In this document: positions 42,537 to 54,530 of the stretch, one piece after another
Layout of the letters: each line of letters opens with the position of its first letter
How positions within the stretch are numbered: the first letter of the stretch is position 1
NCBI RefSeq assembly: GCF_003573695.1
Contig: NC_039359.1
Coordinates: 116,009,849-116,073,848, forward strand
Origin: Papaver somniferum
Taxonomy: Eukaryota; Streptophyta; Magnoliopsida; Ranunculales; Papaveraceae
Direction of reading: 5' to 3'
DNA length: 64,000 nt
The notes under the pieces: model-generated
The model's database searches: none
The model's input: only the letters and a program-made list of their open reading frames with translations
Told to the model about the DNA's origin: nothing
Program-made: the position numbers and the translations under genes

Positions 42537-43631
42537 ATGTCGAACTGGTATTATAATAACCAATACAATGAGTATCCGACAGAGCAGTATGAACATTATT
42601 CCTATTATGAGCAGAGTGTGAATAGTGGTTGAGAACGCCATCCTTTTGAAGGATATGGGTCATACCATGGTGAGCCAAATTACTATCCACATGCATACGA
42701 GTCATGCGAGCAAGATTCTTATAATTCCTTTCCTCTAGATGAAGCACGTAAGATACTTGAGTCAACGCGTAAGTTACTTGAGTCGACACATAAGTTAGCG
42801 GACACAGATGACTTAGTTATGGACGAAAGAACTTTAACGGTGAGTGAACCTTCTTTAGAAGATAACCTCAGGAAGTTAGTTGAGTCAACGTGTAAGTTAA
42901 CTGAGTCAACACGTGAGTTTGTTGAGTTAACACGTATGCATAAATTAGAGACGGAAGAAAGAACTGCTCGAATTACTCGTGATTGCCAATATATTCTTTC
43001 CTATCTCACCCGTGAAAATGAGGATAATTTTTATAATAATGAAGATAAAGAGGTTAGAATTGGCGACACAACTTGTTTAGATGAGGTTCGATTATTTTCA
43101 TGTTATAATAATGATGACTATGATGAGGATAGTATTGATGAAGAACATGAAATATGTAGGCATAGTGATCAGGAATTTGTTACTCCAATTGAGCTTTATA
43201 ATGATAGTGTTGTTTCTAGTTCAAATCCAAATAATTTTAATAATTATTCACCTATTCAAAAGGATGAGGATTTGACTAGAGATACCACCGTTTTAGACGA
43301 TGCAGTTCATGATCCTTTAGCCTGCAGTGTGTTGGATAATCCATTATTTGATGTGCCTATCAATGAATCAGAGGAAGTTATTATGATTAACACCTTAGTT
43401 AATGAGCCTTTACTAGAAAATTCCGTTGATAATCCTTTATATGATTGTGATGATGGTTTAGAGGAAAGAGTTTACCCTGAGAATACTGTTTTAGAATCTA
43501 GCGATTTAGAAACACTAATCTTAGAAGATGATAAACACGTAGAAATGAGTGAGAATGAACCCAACTTAGAAGAATCAATTGACCATTTCCAGGAATCTGA
43601 TGACCTAGAAATTTGGGGAAGTTGTGACTAG
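42537..43631 (+). pseudogene. acidic, repeat-containing ORF of the nested element
   Basis: From ATG 42,537 the protein begins tyrosine- and asparagine-rich (MSNWYYNNQYNEYPTEQYEH). It meets one TGA stop at 42,630-42,632 and goes on in frame to TAG at 43,629-43,631 (364 codons). It has a heptad-like repeat of the type L(V)EST(R/C)KL (four or five times, about codons 76-130). A long, strongly acidic stretch follows (DDDYDEDSIDEEHEICR; NEPLLENSVDNPLYD...). There is no CCHC knuckle, protease or RT motif. I do not recognise the family. It sits where gag should be, but whether it is a gag is not shown. Confidence 0.6.
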
Positions 43632-44340
43632 TCTTTATAGAGACACAGAAAACTCTAAGTTTGGGGGTGATTATCATTCTCCGTGTTCTTTAACTCTTAG
43701 AAAGTACCCTCGTGTAGGACTTGACATTTATGCCTCAACCATCTTACAAGATTATATTCATACATGTTTTACCGAACCTAATGATGTCCAGAAAGAAGCT
43801 CAGTTGTTAGAAACCCATCCTCTGGTTGATGTGGTTAACTCAGGCTATGATACCAAGATTGACTTTGTTTTCCCACCAAATACTTTTCAACCAATTGTAG
43901 GAACATATGATTTTCATATGTGTCGGTTATTAAGTTTTGAGACTAAACCTAATTACTTTAGGATATTAGGGTCGACACATTTTCTTAAGGAAGACCACCT
44001 CTTTAATTGTGGTCAGCTGTGTGAGTCAAATCTAATTGATTTATAGGATCCCCAATTATTCAGGTTGTTGTTATGTGCTTCTAAGTTCTTAGTTGAGTTT
44101 TTCCAGACTCTAATGCCTGAACCGGATCTTAGCTTTGAGGAAATCCAACCGATGAAAGCTTTTTATTTAGACCCTTTTATAGAGCCTGAACCTGAACCAC
44201 AACTAGATGTAGTTGTCTTAAGCAAGGGTATGTTCGGTATCTTCTTGGTCTGTTGCACTTTCCTCTTCTTGTGGGTAATACTTTTTGATCTAGATGATCC
44301 ACAATTATTCCGGCTACTGCTATATGATTCTACGAGGTGA
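43624..44340 (+). pseudogene. second ORF of the nested element, with membrane segment
   Basis: The frame overlaps the end of the first ORF and reads SLYRDTENSKFGGDYHSPCS, VGLDIYASTILQDYIH, then MCRLLSFETKPNYF. A TAG follows at 44,043-44,045, then LLLCASKFLVEFFQTLMPEP. A hydrophobic run GMFGIFLVCCTFLFLWVILF (about 44,229-44,288) suggests one membrane helix near the C-terminus, and it ends TR-stop at 44,338-44,340. It is likely a continuation of the first ORF after a frame change, giving a protein of about 600 residues. The membrane segment invites comparison with env-like frames, but there is no sequence proof. Confidence 0.55.
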
Positions 44341-45394
44341 CTAATTCTTCCAATGTCTGGCTGAAGACTTTAAACTTAACACTTCTTGGGAGGTAACCCA
44401 TGCTCATGCAACACGGTAATATCTTTCCTTAACTCTTTTGCTTCAAGTGGTAACAGTTTCTCCTTGTTCATGTTTTTAATTTTATCTTTAGAACATTGTG
44501 GACAATGTTAAATTTAAGTTTGGGGGTATGGGAGAAACTTTTTAGTTGCAATAAAAAAATAAATAAACTCCAGAGATTATAAATTTATGCTTATTAAGGT
44601 CGGCACTAACCAATCTAAGTGGATGGGAACATCTTAGTTGTAGGAGTTGAGGAACCAATCTGATTAGATGGAAACATCTAGAAGAGTCTATTCATAAAAG
44701 CACAGAGCTCAGTTGTTAGAAAAAGAAAACATGGTAGTTTCGCCATATCCTCGTGATGGAAACGTCGAAAGAATTCTGATCACTTTTTTTTTTACCATTG
44801 CAAGGGTGAAATAGAGTGACCGAGATAAAAATAAAAAATAAAAAATTAAGACCAGACCACCAGACCAACCGGAATAAATACAATAAAGTCGACCACTGAT
44901 ACCCTTGTATATGCCAGCTGAGTTGACCTAGAGTTAAGATTATCGACCACTGGTTCCCTTGTATATGCCAGTGTGTTGATACTAGTGCATACCAGTATCT
45001 CAGTCCATTAGGATAGGTTCACCTTAGTCAACATCATCCACGTTTTTCTCTACATCCATCTTCTTAATCTATCCATGTGATTGGTTGACTCCGGTTTATG
45101 ATGTCCAGAAACTATCTGAGTAGAGCTCTGTCACTTTATATGAATTTTAGTATGCTTGAGTGCAAACTCGTATACAACAATTGGAATTTCGCATCAGGGT
45201 ACTTCCTCCTATAGTCAATGATTGTATGCCAACCAAGGAGATTCTTTAGTGCCTTCCAAGGTTCTGCATAGATAGCTAGGGTTTGGAGTAAAGGTTTTGT
45301 GGGTACACCTCTGGTAAACCCTCCCGAGATTAACTCGGTTTTATTTTTTATTAGTTTTGCTCGAGGACTAGCAAATAATAAGTTTGGGGGTATT
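44341..45394 (+). other. 3' untranslated internal region and purine tract of the nested element
   Basis: About 1 kb without frames. Two similar blocks, CGACCACTGRTACCCTTGTATATGCCAG and CGACCACTGGTTCCCTTGTATATGCCAG (about 44,890 and 44,945), form a local repeat. It ends AAGTTTGGGGGTATT just before the LTR, the likely plus-strand primer. Confidence 0.6.
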
Positions 45395-46905
45395 TGATAG
45401 ACACATTTTGTGTCTAATTTGTTCTCAATACTATATATTGTTGGCACTCGATTTTGTACTAATTTTTGTGTTTTATGTGTTTGTAGGCATTTTTGGGAAA
45501 TAAACATTTTTGGAAAATTCGGCTCGAAAAGGTGGTTAAGGCCCCCGCAAGACACTTGTTATTCGGACTCCCAGTGTTGGTTAAGGGGCACCTCAATTAC
45601 TAAGGGGTAACCCATTTCCAGGGAAACTACTATTGGCAGACCCGTATAGGATAAGGGGAGGTCATCTTCTTAATTTGAATTTCAGATTTTGGCGGGAATA
45701 GTTGCAGCGAAGAACATATTTTGGGGTTCGATCTCTGGGCAATTTCTGAGGAGATTTAATCGGAGAAATTCGTTGGTCTGGACTTGAATGGACTAAACAA
45801 GCCTGGTATGGTCGTCGGAATCAACGAACTTGGGCTAGATCGTTAGGGGGAAGCAAACAGAGGACACGAGTTCTTCACGGGTTCTGCTTGAGTTATAGTG
45901 TGTTCGTAATGTGTTATGTGTGTGTTTGGAGTATGTTGAGTCGCAACAGAGGCATTGTGGAGATATTTTACGCATAATTGACAGCTGCATATGCATGGCG
46001 TAGGCAAGAAAGGAAATAAAACAATCCGAGAATATATTTTCTTAACTGCGAGTTATTGTGAAGATTATTGGAGTTAATGTGGTCCTGTCAAGTCTTGTCG
46101 AGTATATATAGAGTTCTGAGGAGTTGTATCGGGGGATGGAGAGTTGGGGATAGGAATGGATCACTACAGAGTCGAAAAATCAAGCTGCAGAAACCTCCAT
46201 TGTTGCTGCTACACGAAGAACATTGACCCACAGGCACTGTCGTTCATGCTACAGTGATAGCGACACAAGGAGATAGACTTATTTGCTACAGAGTTTGCGA
46301 CCATAGCCGTGGGTCTTAGAGCAACAGTAACAGCGACACATCCTCTGTATCGTTCTCTGGTTTGTAACAAATATAATTGTTACAAACCCGATTTTGAATT
46401 ATTTCTCCATTTTCTCCTTGTAAACACCTTTTTGAGCAATGAAAAATTCCTTTGAGTGTGTTTTCACCATGCGGAGCTAGACCCCATCACTGGGACAACG
46501 GAGGAAGCAACTTTTCATGATTGTGGTAAATGAATTAATTATTTTATTGACTTTTTGCATAGATTTAATTGCTTTATGATTTATATTAATTATTTGTTAT
46601 TTTGTTAGATGCCGCATGCTTAGATGTGTCATGCTTTTAACTTACAAATAATATTTTACTAAATCTATTTTTGGCAAAGAACTAGAGTCACAACTTCTTT
46701 TATTTGAGCTATGCTGTCTAGAGTTAATGAGTGAACCATAACAATATTAAAAGTAGTGGAATCCCGCGTCTCAGCGTCTCTTTATCTTGTGACAAATTGT
46801 GTATATATATTTTTCCTTATTTTCTTTATTAAGTCTTAAAACAAATTCTCAACAAATCTGAGTGAACGAATCATCTTACTACAACATCATTGAAAAATAA
46901 CATCA
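45395..46905 (+). repeat. LTR 2 of the nested pol-less element (1,511 bp)
   Basis: Starts TGATAGACACATTTTGTGTC and ends ATAACATCA. It is followed by GTGTGCTAGC, which is hAT sequence. The high similarity to LTR 1 suggests a fairly recent origin. Confidence 0.88.
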
Positions 46906-48000
46906 GTGTGCTAGCTCATGTGCGCATGGTTCATTGATTAGAACTGAAGAAGACCGAAAGTCTTGGAATTGAAAAACAAAGGTTTATTGATTACTTTGTT
47001 TACTGAAACAGACATAGGTCAGTCATCAACAATGATTCAGTTAGCATGCTTTCAAGATTGGTTTGATTTTGTCTCTGTATTTAGTTGTTATAACTAGTAT
47101 TGAATGAGCTAGGTTGTTGATGATGCCAAAGATATGGGTTTCCATAAATTGTTGTTGTTTCCTCTGCATTGGCTTTGATGGTGTTGGCATGTCTTTGATT
47201 ACTTTAGGTTGGTGTGGTTTCTAACTTTGAGTCTTGAAGACATCAATAAAGCCACAACTTGGCCATGCACTTTAGTTTATAAGTAATTCAGCTTTGTTGT
47301 TTATCTTTTGATGTTGGTCATGTTAACTTTCGAAGTTGTGTTAATCACGTAATATCGATAGCTTCACTAGTTCTGAATTTATTATGAATGAAGCTTGATT
47401 CTCTTCTTGGTGAAGGGGGACTGTCTCATAATGTGTTTGGTATACTTTATTGGAAATATGAAATGATATTTGAGTTTGTTTATGTTTTGTAAATCATCCG
47501 TACAATGTGGGTGTTTGCTTGTCACAATGGATGCAGAGTTATTTGGTGACCTTGTTGCTTCTTCCATCGTCATAGATGATTGATTCTTATTGGCTTAGAC
47601 AAGGTAATGACGCCAAGGGTCATTGTCAGTAGCTTGATATTTCTGAGTTCATTGTTTGTCTGTTTCATCTTTGTTATTGTAACTAATTTACATACTTCGT
47701 TTTATTTCATAATTTCAGCGCATTCAGAGGTAAAAATCCACATCTTTTCTGTTGGTCGCTTTATATGATCTTAGGCTTTAGTATAGTAGGCAATACTCAA
47801 TAGTAATGCACTCTTTTATCTTTTGAGCTTTGAACAATTGAACTATGTTCTTGTTATTGTTAGCTTTATCACTTTGGAGTTTGCAATTTTGCATCAACTT
47901 CTTACTTCTCTGGATTTTTATTATGTAAACACTTTTAAGTAAACACTTTGTCAGTAACTGTAATTGTACTACTGTAAATCTGTAATGTTCATTTTATTTT
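46906..48000. other. right inner part of the hAT element
   Basis: T-rich, intron-like sequence with short frames only. It contains several donor- and acceptor-like words but no recognisable transposase or host exon. Confidence 0.4.
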
Positions 48001-48183
48001 ATGGTGGGTAACCCGCCACCAACCCGACCAAAATCCGCCGTAATGTGGGTCGGGTGAAAACCGACCCATTGTGATGTTGGGTCGGTTGCGGGTGACAACT
48101 TCTGTTACCCGCCATCAATGGGTTGGGTGGTGGGTGAGGCCAAAAACGACCCAAATCGACCCATGTGCAACCCTAAGTACTAT

Positions 48184-48506
48184 CTTGGACTCGAGATTTC
48201 TTATTTGCAATATTCATCATAATGTTAAAATCATACAACATTGTCTCAGTGGATAAAATGGTAGATAATATGAGTAAATATAATATTTAATTTACACATA
48301 CCTTTGTTGATGAAGTTCTCGTAGATATCTCTGTTGTGTTCTTGAGTCTTCAATCTTCAAGGTTTGATTGGTGAATTATGAATGCTTTATTCCAAGTCTT
48401 AGACTGACCTTAGTAGACTATAAATCAAGATATAATTTTCATCAACTAATTTTGACAACAAGCTTGATATACCAACTTGTGATTTGAACCGAGCTATGCT
48501 CTAACA
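48184..48506 (-). repeat. SIRE-like LTR copy A, right part
   Basis: Continues copy A after the hAT insertion (CTTGGACTCGAGATTTCTT...) and ends GAGCTATGCTCTAACA, the LTR start as read on the minus strand (TGTTAGAGCATAGCTC). Confidence 0.75.
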
Positions 48507-48510
48507 ATAA

Positions 48511-49738
48511 TGAAAATCCCAATCCAAGAATGGTTATCTCTATAGATTATAATTGAGATAAAGAGGGTACCAAGTACACCAAATTCTTTTCGATATCTCA
48601 ACCTGTTCAAGACCCATCTTGTATAATCTTATTTAAGCAACAATCATTAAATGATGATTTCAACAAGGTGTCACTTGGAACAGGGTTAGTCCGGACTGGG
48701 CTTAAAGAAAGGGATCATGCAAGTCACAATTAACGTACAAATTGTATTTACTTTAATTATAAAGAATATCTAAATAATGTGAAAGTAAAGTAAATCACAC
48801 AACACAAGATCTTGTTAATGAACAAAAAAAAAAAGAACCTCGAGACCTAGTCCAGTTTTGAATACCTCTTAGAATTAAGTCGTTATACAAAGACTACTAC
48901 CAACTTTGTGTTGTTGAGACCTAGTATATTAACTCCAAGTTAGTATCCCTGCGCCTACTACCAATCTGGTCAACTACATATTTTTCAAAATAAGTTTGTG
49001 CACCAATTGGTTAGCCCAAAAACAATGGTTAAGTTGTTCGTGAACCTTCAAGGATTAATGAAGTTCAATAACCTTCAGTTCGTGTAATCAATCTATAAAA
49101 AGTTTCCATGAACCTCCTAAAATCTACCATTTCGTGTGCTGGCCAAATAAGTTAGTGTACTTGAGGATTCAAAAGTGTCCGGGAACATCTCAAAATCAAC
49201 AAGTTCGCGGACTGACCAAATTAGTTTGCTTACGCGAGTTAGAGAATAATTCTTCAAGTCTTATTTATAAGTTTCAAGTTCGTGTACTGAGCAAATCATT
49301 ACTTGAACATAAAAACTAACTTGAAGACTCCTTATGAACTTAATATGCAGTTACGATGTGTCGAAAATTGCTCTCAGCCTACTATGAGATAAGTTCTTCA
49401 GTGCTTGAATTTATGATTCGAGTTTTATCAAGTACTAGCTTGGACTCGAGATTTCTTCTTTGCGATATTCATTATAACACTAAAGTCATACAACATTTTC
49501 TCAGTGGATAGAATGATAGGCAATATGAGCAAATTGAATATTCAGTCTTTACATACCTTTATTTATGAAGTTGTCTTAGATGTCTCTGTTATGTTGGTGA
49601 ATTATGAACTATCATGCTCTATTCCAAATCTGAGACTGACCTTAGTAGACTATAAATCAAGATATAGTTTTCATCAACCAAATTTGACAACAAGCTTGAT
49701 ATACCGACTTGTGTATTTAACCAAGCTATGCTCTAACA
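48511..49738 (-). repeat. SIRE-like LTR copy B (about 1.23 kb)
   Basis: Starts TGAAAATCCCAATCC and ends ...GCTATGCTCTAACA. It is separated from copy A by only ATAA (48,507-48,510). It aligns with copy A throughout and carries the AGTTCGTGTACTG words. The frames 49,134-49,319 and 49,504-49,785 are inside it and are not genes. Confidence 0.75.
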
Positions 49739-49742
49739 ATAA

Positions 49743-52642
49743 TGAAAATCCCCAATCCCATAATGGTCATCTCTATATATTATAATTGAAATAACGAGGG
49801 TACCAAGTACACCATATTTTTTCGATATCTAAACTTATTCAAGACCCACTTTGTATAATATTTTTTAAGAAACAATCACTAAAAGATTATTTCAACAAGA
49901 TGTCCACTTGAAACAGGGTTAATCCAAAATGGGCTAACAGAGACCGATCATGCCAAGTGACGATTGATGTAAGAAGTGTATTTACTTTAATTATAAAGAC
50001 AAGATAAATAATGAGGAAGTAAAGTAAATCACACAACACGAGATTTTATTAACAAGGAAACCAAAAATGCAGAAAAACCCCGGGACTTAGTCCAGTTATG
50101 AATAATCTCATAATTAAGCCGTTATACAAAGACTACTACCATCTTCGTATAGTTGAGACCAAGTAAACTAACTCCAAGTTACCTAGTTTTTTTAGTATCC
50201 CTGCGCCTACTACCAATCTGGTCAACGCACGTGAATCCTAAGATAGAGTCCACTATCTTAAGTTGCTTTAGACATTTTGAAGATTTCTACCACTCAAGTC
50301 TTTTGGATTTTTTTCCTAAACAGTAAAGTACTAATCTGTATTCGGTAACTGCTCTATCGATCTCAAAACTACATCAGACAAATTTGTTGAGTTACACAAA
50401 TGCTCTTCCGTTTAATCTACTTATCTCCTTTGTATCGTTTTAGATTGACTAAGATCGAAATAATCAATCTTAGGTCGGACTCAATCTAAATAGATCTCAA
50501 ACAGAATTATAAAGAGATCAACTGATCAATACGACAAGTTATAATATGTCTATCAAGATAAACAATCTATGTCGGATCTCATCCAATCAAGTATGCACGA
50601 CGTATATCACAAAGATCAGAAACCAATCAAAAGTCTTCTTGTCTTTAAATCTTTGGTCTTCAATGTACCTGCATAAATAACTTAATTCTCTTATGATAAA
50701 TCACGCACATAACGTAATCTGTTAACAATGGATGATTACAAGTCTATCTTTAGATCTAAAAACAGTTCGAACTTTATCGATCCTTGATCAAGATTGAGTA
50801 ATCTTGTTGTCGGAAGAGAATGCTCTCAGAATAATCAAACTAGTAAATATCAAGATTCAACTACCGTTAGTCAATCAAATCTATAATCGAAAACTAAAAT
50901 AATAATATGATTCTAATTTCCCACCAACGGTAATTCTATACCCTTCTTGGTCCCATGGAGTCTTTGAAGAGCGGACTTAAGAATTTTTTTCCTAATAAGG
51001 TTACTTTCCTCTCCAAGATAGTATTACGAATAAAACTAACAATCGGCTATCACACTGACTAAAAAATGAAGTGTGTGACTCGGGATAAGTTTGTAGGAGG
51101 AACAAACTTCACTATTTATAGACCAAGATAGTTTGGACACCAAGGAATTTCCATAATTGAAAATATTAAAAGATAACAATAAATACCAATGTTCGGTTTT
51201 GTCTAATATCCAACTAATATACCGACACCTTAATATTATCTAGCATACTAAGAGCTTCTCCAATGGCATGTATGTGGAAATAAATGTCAACATCCACCTA
51301 GGATGTACATCCATTTTCTCTAAAATCATTCTCCAACCCGGATGTCATAAATTAACGTGTGCATGACTTTAGGTAGAAAATGTCAAGGGGAATGTCTAGT
51401 TTTCCACATTCCCCTTGACATTGTCTACCATCCTAGTCAGCTTTTTTAAATTAAAAATATATTTTATTTACTAAAATACAATACATAATCATATCTAGAT
51501 CTAATAAAATTTTAAAATTACTAAACATAAAATTTACATTTAATAAGAAAATGATCACAAACAACACCATTGGAGATGAATAAGTTTTTCACCTAAACTT
51601 AAGGAAAATTTGGAATAAAAATGTCTTGTTTGTGTTGCCACATAGGAAATACATACAACAAACATTGGAGAAGCTCTAATACTACTTTACTAATATATTT
51701 TCCAGAGAAATGTTTTACTTACGGGGAAAGTAAAGACGTATAAATTCGAAAACCCAATAAAAGATTCTCAAATATTTCGGTTCGGGATCTCAGCTTGAGT
51801 ATCAAGGAATATCTTTGAGCAATAAATAAATAAGATTTTTTAGCACATATTCAAATCACCTATTATGTCAACATACGTAACTTTCCTAAAGAACAACTCA
51901 TATTCCAAATTTCATGCAAACCCTAAAGCGTATATGAAACTGAGAATACGTCTTTTATATTAGTGACTGATCCTGGAAGAGATCCCTTATAGGGATCGAT
52001 CTGTTATAGATCCAAAATAGGGATCGGTTCCACTAAAGATCAATGAGACCAACAACTAATACAAATCCTTGTTTAAGGTATTAATGCTAGAATAGATCTT
52101 TGATTCCTTTCAACTACGGAAACAAGTTTCGCAAGTTTACTTCCTTAAACTCATGTAGTTAAACATAGTTTTCTAGGCATGGAATCAACATAAAGATCAA
52201 TACACAACCTAGTAACAAGTTACAAAGATAGTGCTTATGCTGCAATTAGAAAGTCCAAAAGATAGACGTTACACTTCGTAATTCAATACCAAAGTTGTAA
52301 TACAACTTGTATATTCTTCCTTGACACTTTGATCATACATATAATTTCGCATGTTATCTTTTCTATATAAACAACCTGAAGGCAACATAGATACAAGTGG
52401 AAACAAGTCAAGTCTTGTATTACTAACCTCGAATAGAAGGATGATGTGTTCGTTGATGTCGATACGTCTTCAGGTTCTTCAAAGTAACACGATTTTGTCT
52501 TAATATTTCTACACTTCCTAGCCTAACCTAACAAAGTTGTCTCTAGTAATTTAATCAAGTGACTCAAATTTTTGAACTAAAGTGTGACAATCAAACTTGG
52601 CATACCAATGCTTGGTAGGTTCAACCGAGAAATACTCTTGCA
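49743..52642 (-). repeat. SIRE-like LTR copy C, longer and divergent, carrying a MITE
   Basis: Starts TGAAAATCCCCAATCCC after another ATAA (49,739-49,742). It follows copy B closely to about 50,225, then departs into a longer LTR-like sequence. It ends TTCAACCGAGAAATACTCTTGCA, a counterpart of the GAACCGAGCTATGCTCTAACA end of the others. It is interrupted by the MITE at 51,252-51,676. Either a longer related LTR or a chimera; no coding capacity. Confidence 0.6.
51252..51676. mobile_element. PIF/Harbinger (Tourist-like) MITE, 425 bp
   Basis: Ends GAGCTTCTCCAATG and CATTGGAGAAGCTC are perfect inverted repeats of 14 bases. TAA duplications flank both sides (51,249-51,251 and 51,677-51,679), the PIF/Harbinger signature. 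Inside, TGTCAAGGGGAATGT and ACATTCCCCTTGACA (about 51,389-51,422) form an additional perfect hairpin. Confidence 0.9.
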
Positions 52643-52852
52643 ATAATTTTATTTATGTTTACGAACTTTATGACAGTAAGGATGATTTCTGTAATATGAG
52701 AAAACTGTAAAGACTATTTTATCACATATTCAAGCAATTTCTTTTATTCCTCATAACTAGGATCGTAAAATGAACATCAATATGCTTTAACTAATAATGG
52801 GTTTTCCTATTTGATCATATTTCTTCATTGCTCCTTCACGTGGTTGTTGGTG

Positions 52853-53155
52853 TTATGTCTTGAAGACGTTTCAGGTAAAGTGGTATTTATATAATACTTT
52901 GTGGCATGCTATTTCGCCGGTTATATGGAAGGAAACAAATAAAAGATATTTCGGTGGAAGACATAGGAACGCAGGTGAATTAATCGGTAAGGTGAAGGCA
53001 ACTATCTATCTTTGTTGTTCGAATTTGAACTTTTTCGAAGGTGTTTCAATTAGTTAAATTTTTGTTAAATGAAAGCAATTATAAGGCGTTAAGCTCTTGT
53101 AATTTGAAAAAATTTTATTGATAAAATTTTAACTTTACCCTTAAATAAAAAAAAA
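52853..53155 (+). mobile_element. L1-type LINE 3' end with poly(A)
   Basis: Reads LWHAISPVIWKETNKRYFGG, GELIGKVKATIYLCC and EGVSIS-stop at 53,055-53,057. This is the C-terminal zinc-binding tail of plant L1 ORF2 proteins. A short 3' untranslated tail ends in TAAATAAAAAAAAA at about 53,142-53,155. Truncated at the 5' end, as usual for LINEs. Confidence 0.78.
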
Positions 53156-53916
53156 GCCTTTTCCCAGTTTAATCAACATATAATCATAGATTCATAATGC
53201 ATGTTTTAATATACCGATAGAAGATAATAAGTTTTTTACATATATAATAAAAACAAAAACATAACTACATATCTACAAGTCTAAGTAATTAGGTAAAGAA
53301 AAAAAGAAAAATTTCTTGTTCGGTGTTGATAAGTTTCGAACTAAGGTCGTTGATATCATCAAGCAACGATTTTTCCATTGTAGTACACTGTTATATGCAA
53401 AGATAATAAGTTTTGAAACAATATTTTGGGTCTTAAATGTATGCCAAGGGTTAAACATTTGTTGAAAAAATTCTTAAAGATATAATCCTTGTTAATGATC
53501 TATTTGTTCGGTTTGAAACCAACTATGTTTTACTTGGCACCTTTACTTTTTTCCTCCCACTATTTCATTTCAATATGTGGCATCCATCTAAAATCTTGAT
53601 AAATAAATGATGAGTCTATTTGGATATAATAAATCCTACAATAAAGCCATAATAATCAACAACGCGGTGACACGTTGTGGGGAGAAACTTTTGGGGGGAA
53701 ATTGGGGTAAGAATCAGAAGCATTTAGTTTGGTCTTCCAGTCCACCATATTATATCATCAATTAATATGAGAATTTTCTCATTGTTGTTCAAGGTCCAAA
53801 GATACGTGTATGGGAGACACAAAAGAATACAAAAAAAAAAAAGAAAAAAAAATATTTGTATTCATCCCCGAAACATTGTTAAGTTTTCGGATTCTTTTCA
53901 GTTATAATAAAAATTT
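53156..53916. other. AT-rich intergenic stretch, no gene seen
   Basis: An A-run (about 53,830-53,850) is the only notable structure. No family was recognised. Confidence 0.45.
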
Positions 53917-54480
53917 CTCGTAGAGTGTCGTGAAGAAGACTTTGTTGAACAAGTCTGTTATACAAAAAATTTCAAGATTACTAACAGGGGTACCAAATTA
54001 CTTGGGGGTGTACCAACCCAAAGGCAATGGATGTTTTGTCTTTTGTGTATTTTGGTACACTCCCAAGTAATTTGGTACCCACTATTAGCATCCTTGAAAA
54101 TTTTTGATCTCGACATTTTCTTTTTAGAGAAATTAAAATGAAACAATAAAATTCTTGTTCTAAAAGTTATTTAGATTCTTAGTTATTTTTTGTTTTTATT
54201 ATTTAGGGATTTTTATTTGAGCGGATTAATATATATATATATAATAAAAAAAGGATAAAAATATCCTTTAAGATCTATTTTTGCTATTTTATATTTTTTC
54301 CTTTTGAAATTGTTCACATATGAATTTTTTCGGTTGAGTATAACTCTGCATGAATCATGTTAATAAGTACTGAAATTTTTTATGGGTTTTTGGTGTTGGT
54401 GTTGGTAATAGAAAGTTGAGAATTATATTATATTTTTATGTTAACTGTTTTTAGTATGTGTATCTTTATAATTCACATCT
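53917..54480 (+). repeat. duplicated leader/intron fragment of the p24 gene
   Basis: Aligns with 62,583-62,990, upstream of the p24 coding exon. Shared blocks include TATACA.AAAA, TTAGAGAAATT.AAAT, TTTAGGGATTTT.ATTTGAGC, CCTTTAAGATCTATTTT, CTCTGCATGAATCATGTT, AATAAGTACTGAAA and GAAAGTTGAGAATTAT. It is interrupted by the MITE at 53,973-54,096 and does not reach the coding exon. Confidence 0.75.
53973..54096. mobile_element. short MITE inserted in the duplicated p24 fragment, 124 bp
   Basis: Long inverted arms (TACCAAATTACTTGGG / CCCAAGTAATTTGGTA, extending outward to CAAG...CTTG) surround a small centre. AAAATTT occurs on both sides (53,966-53,972 and 54,097-54,103) as a 7-base target duplication. 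The related sequence at 62,620 lacks the insert. Confidence 0.75.
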
Positions 54481-54530
54481 TCTCTAACAACTATGAATGA
54501 TATTTAAATGGTTGGAACTGAGATTGAAGT

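Larger units (their letters stand above)
37927..48175. mobile_element. hAT transposon with a nested LTR element
   Basis: Left end TAGGGCTGCACATAACCGACC; right end on the other strand TAGGGTTGCACATGGGTCG. Flanking 8-mers are AGTACTAG (37,919-37,926) and AGTACTAT (48,176-48,183). The related uninterrupted copy B reads AGTACTAGCTTGG at 49,430, confirming the empty site and showing a later G-to-T change on the right. Within 200 bases of each end GGGTCGG/CCGACCC words are densely repeated, as in hAT subterminal regions. The transposon's own DNA is about 1.9 kb (37,927-38,528 and 46,906-48,175); I see no transposase. The nested retroelement occupies the rest. Confidence 0.85.

Noticed and set aside
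42537..43631. Treating the acidic ORF as a host gene
   Set aside because: It lies between a primer site and purine tract of a bounded LTR element, and its 3' half recurs in the truncated copy.
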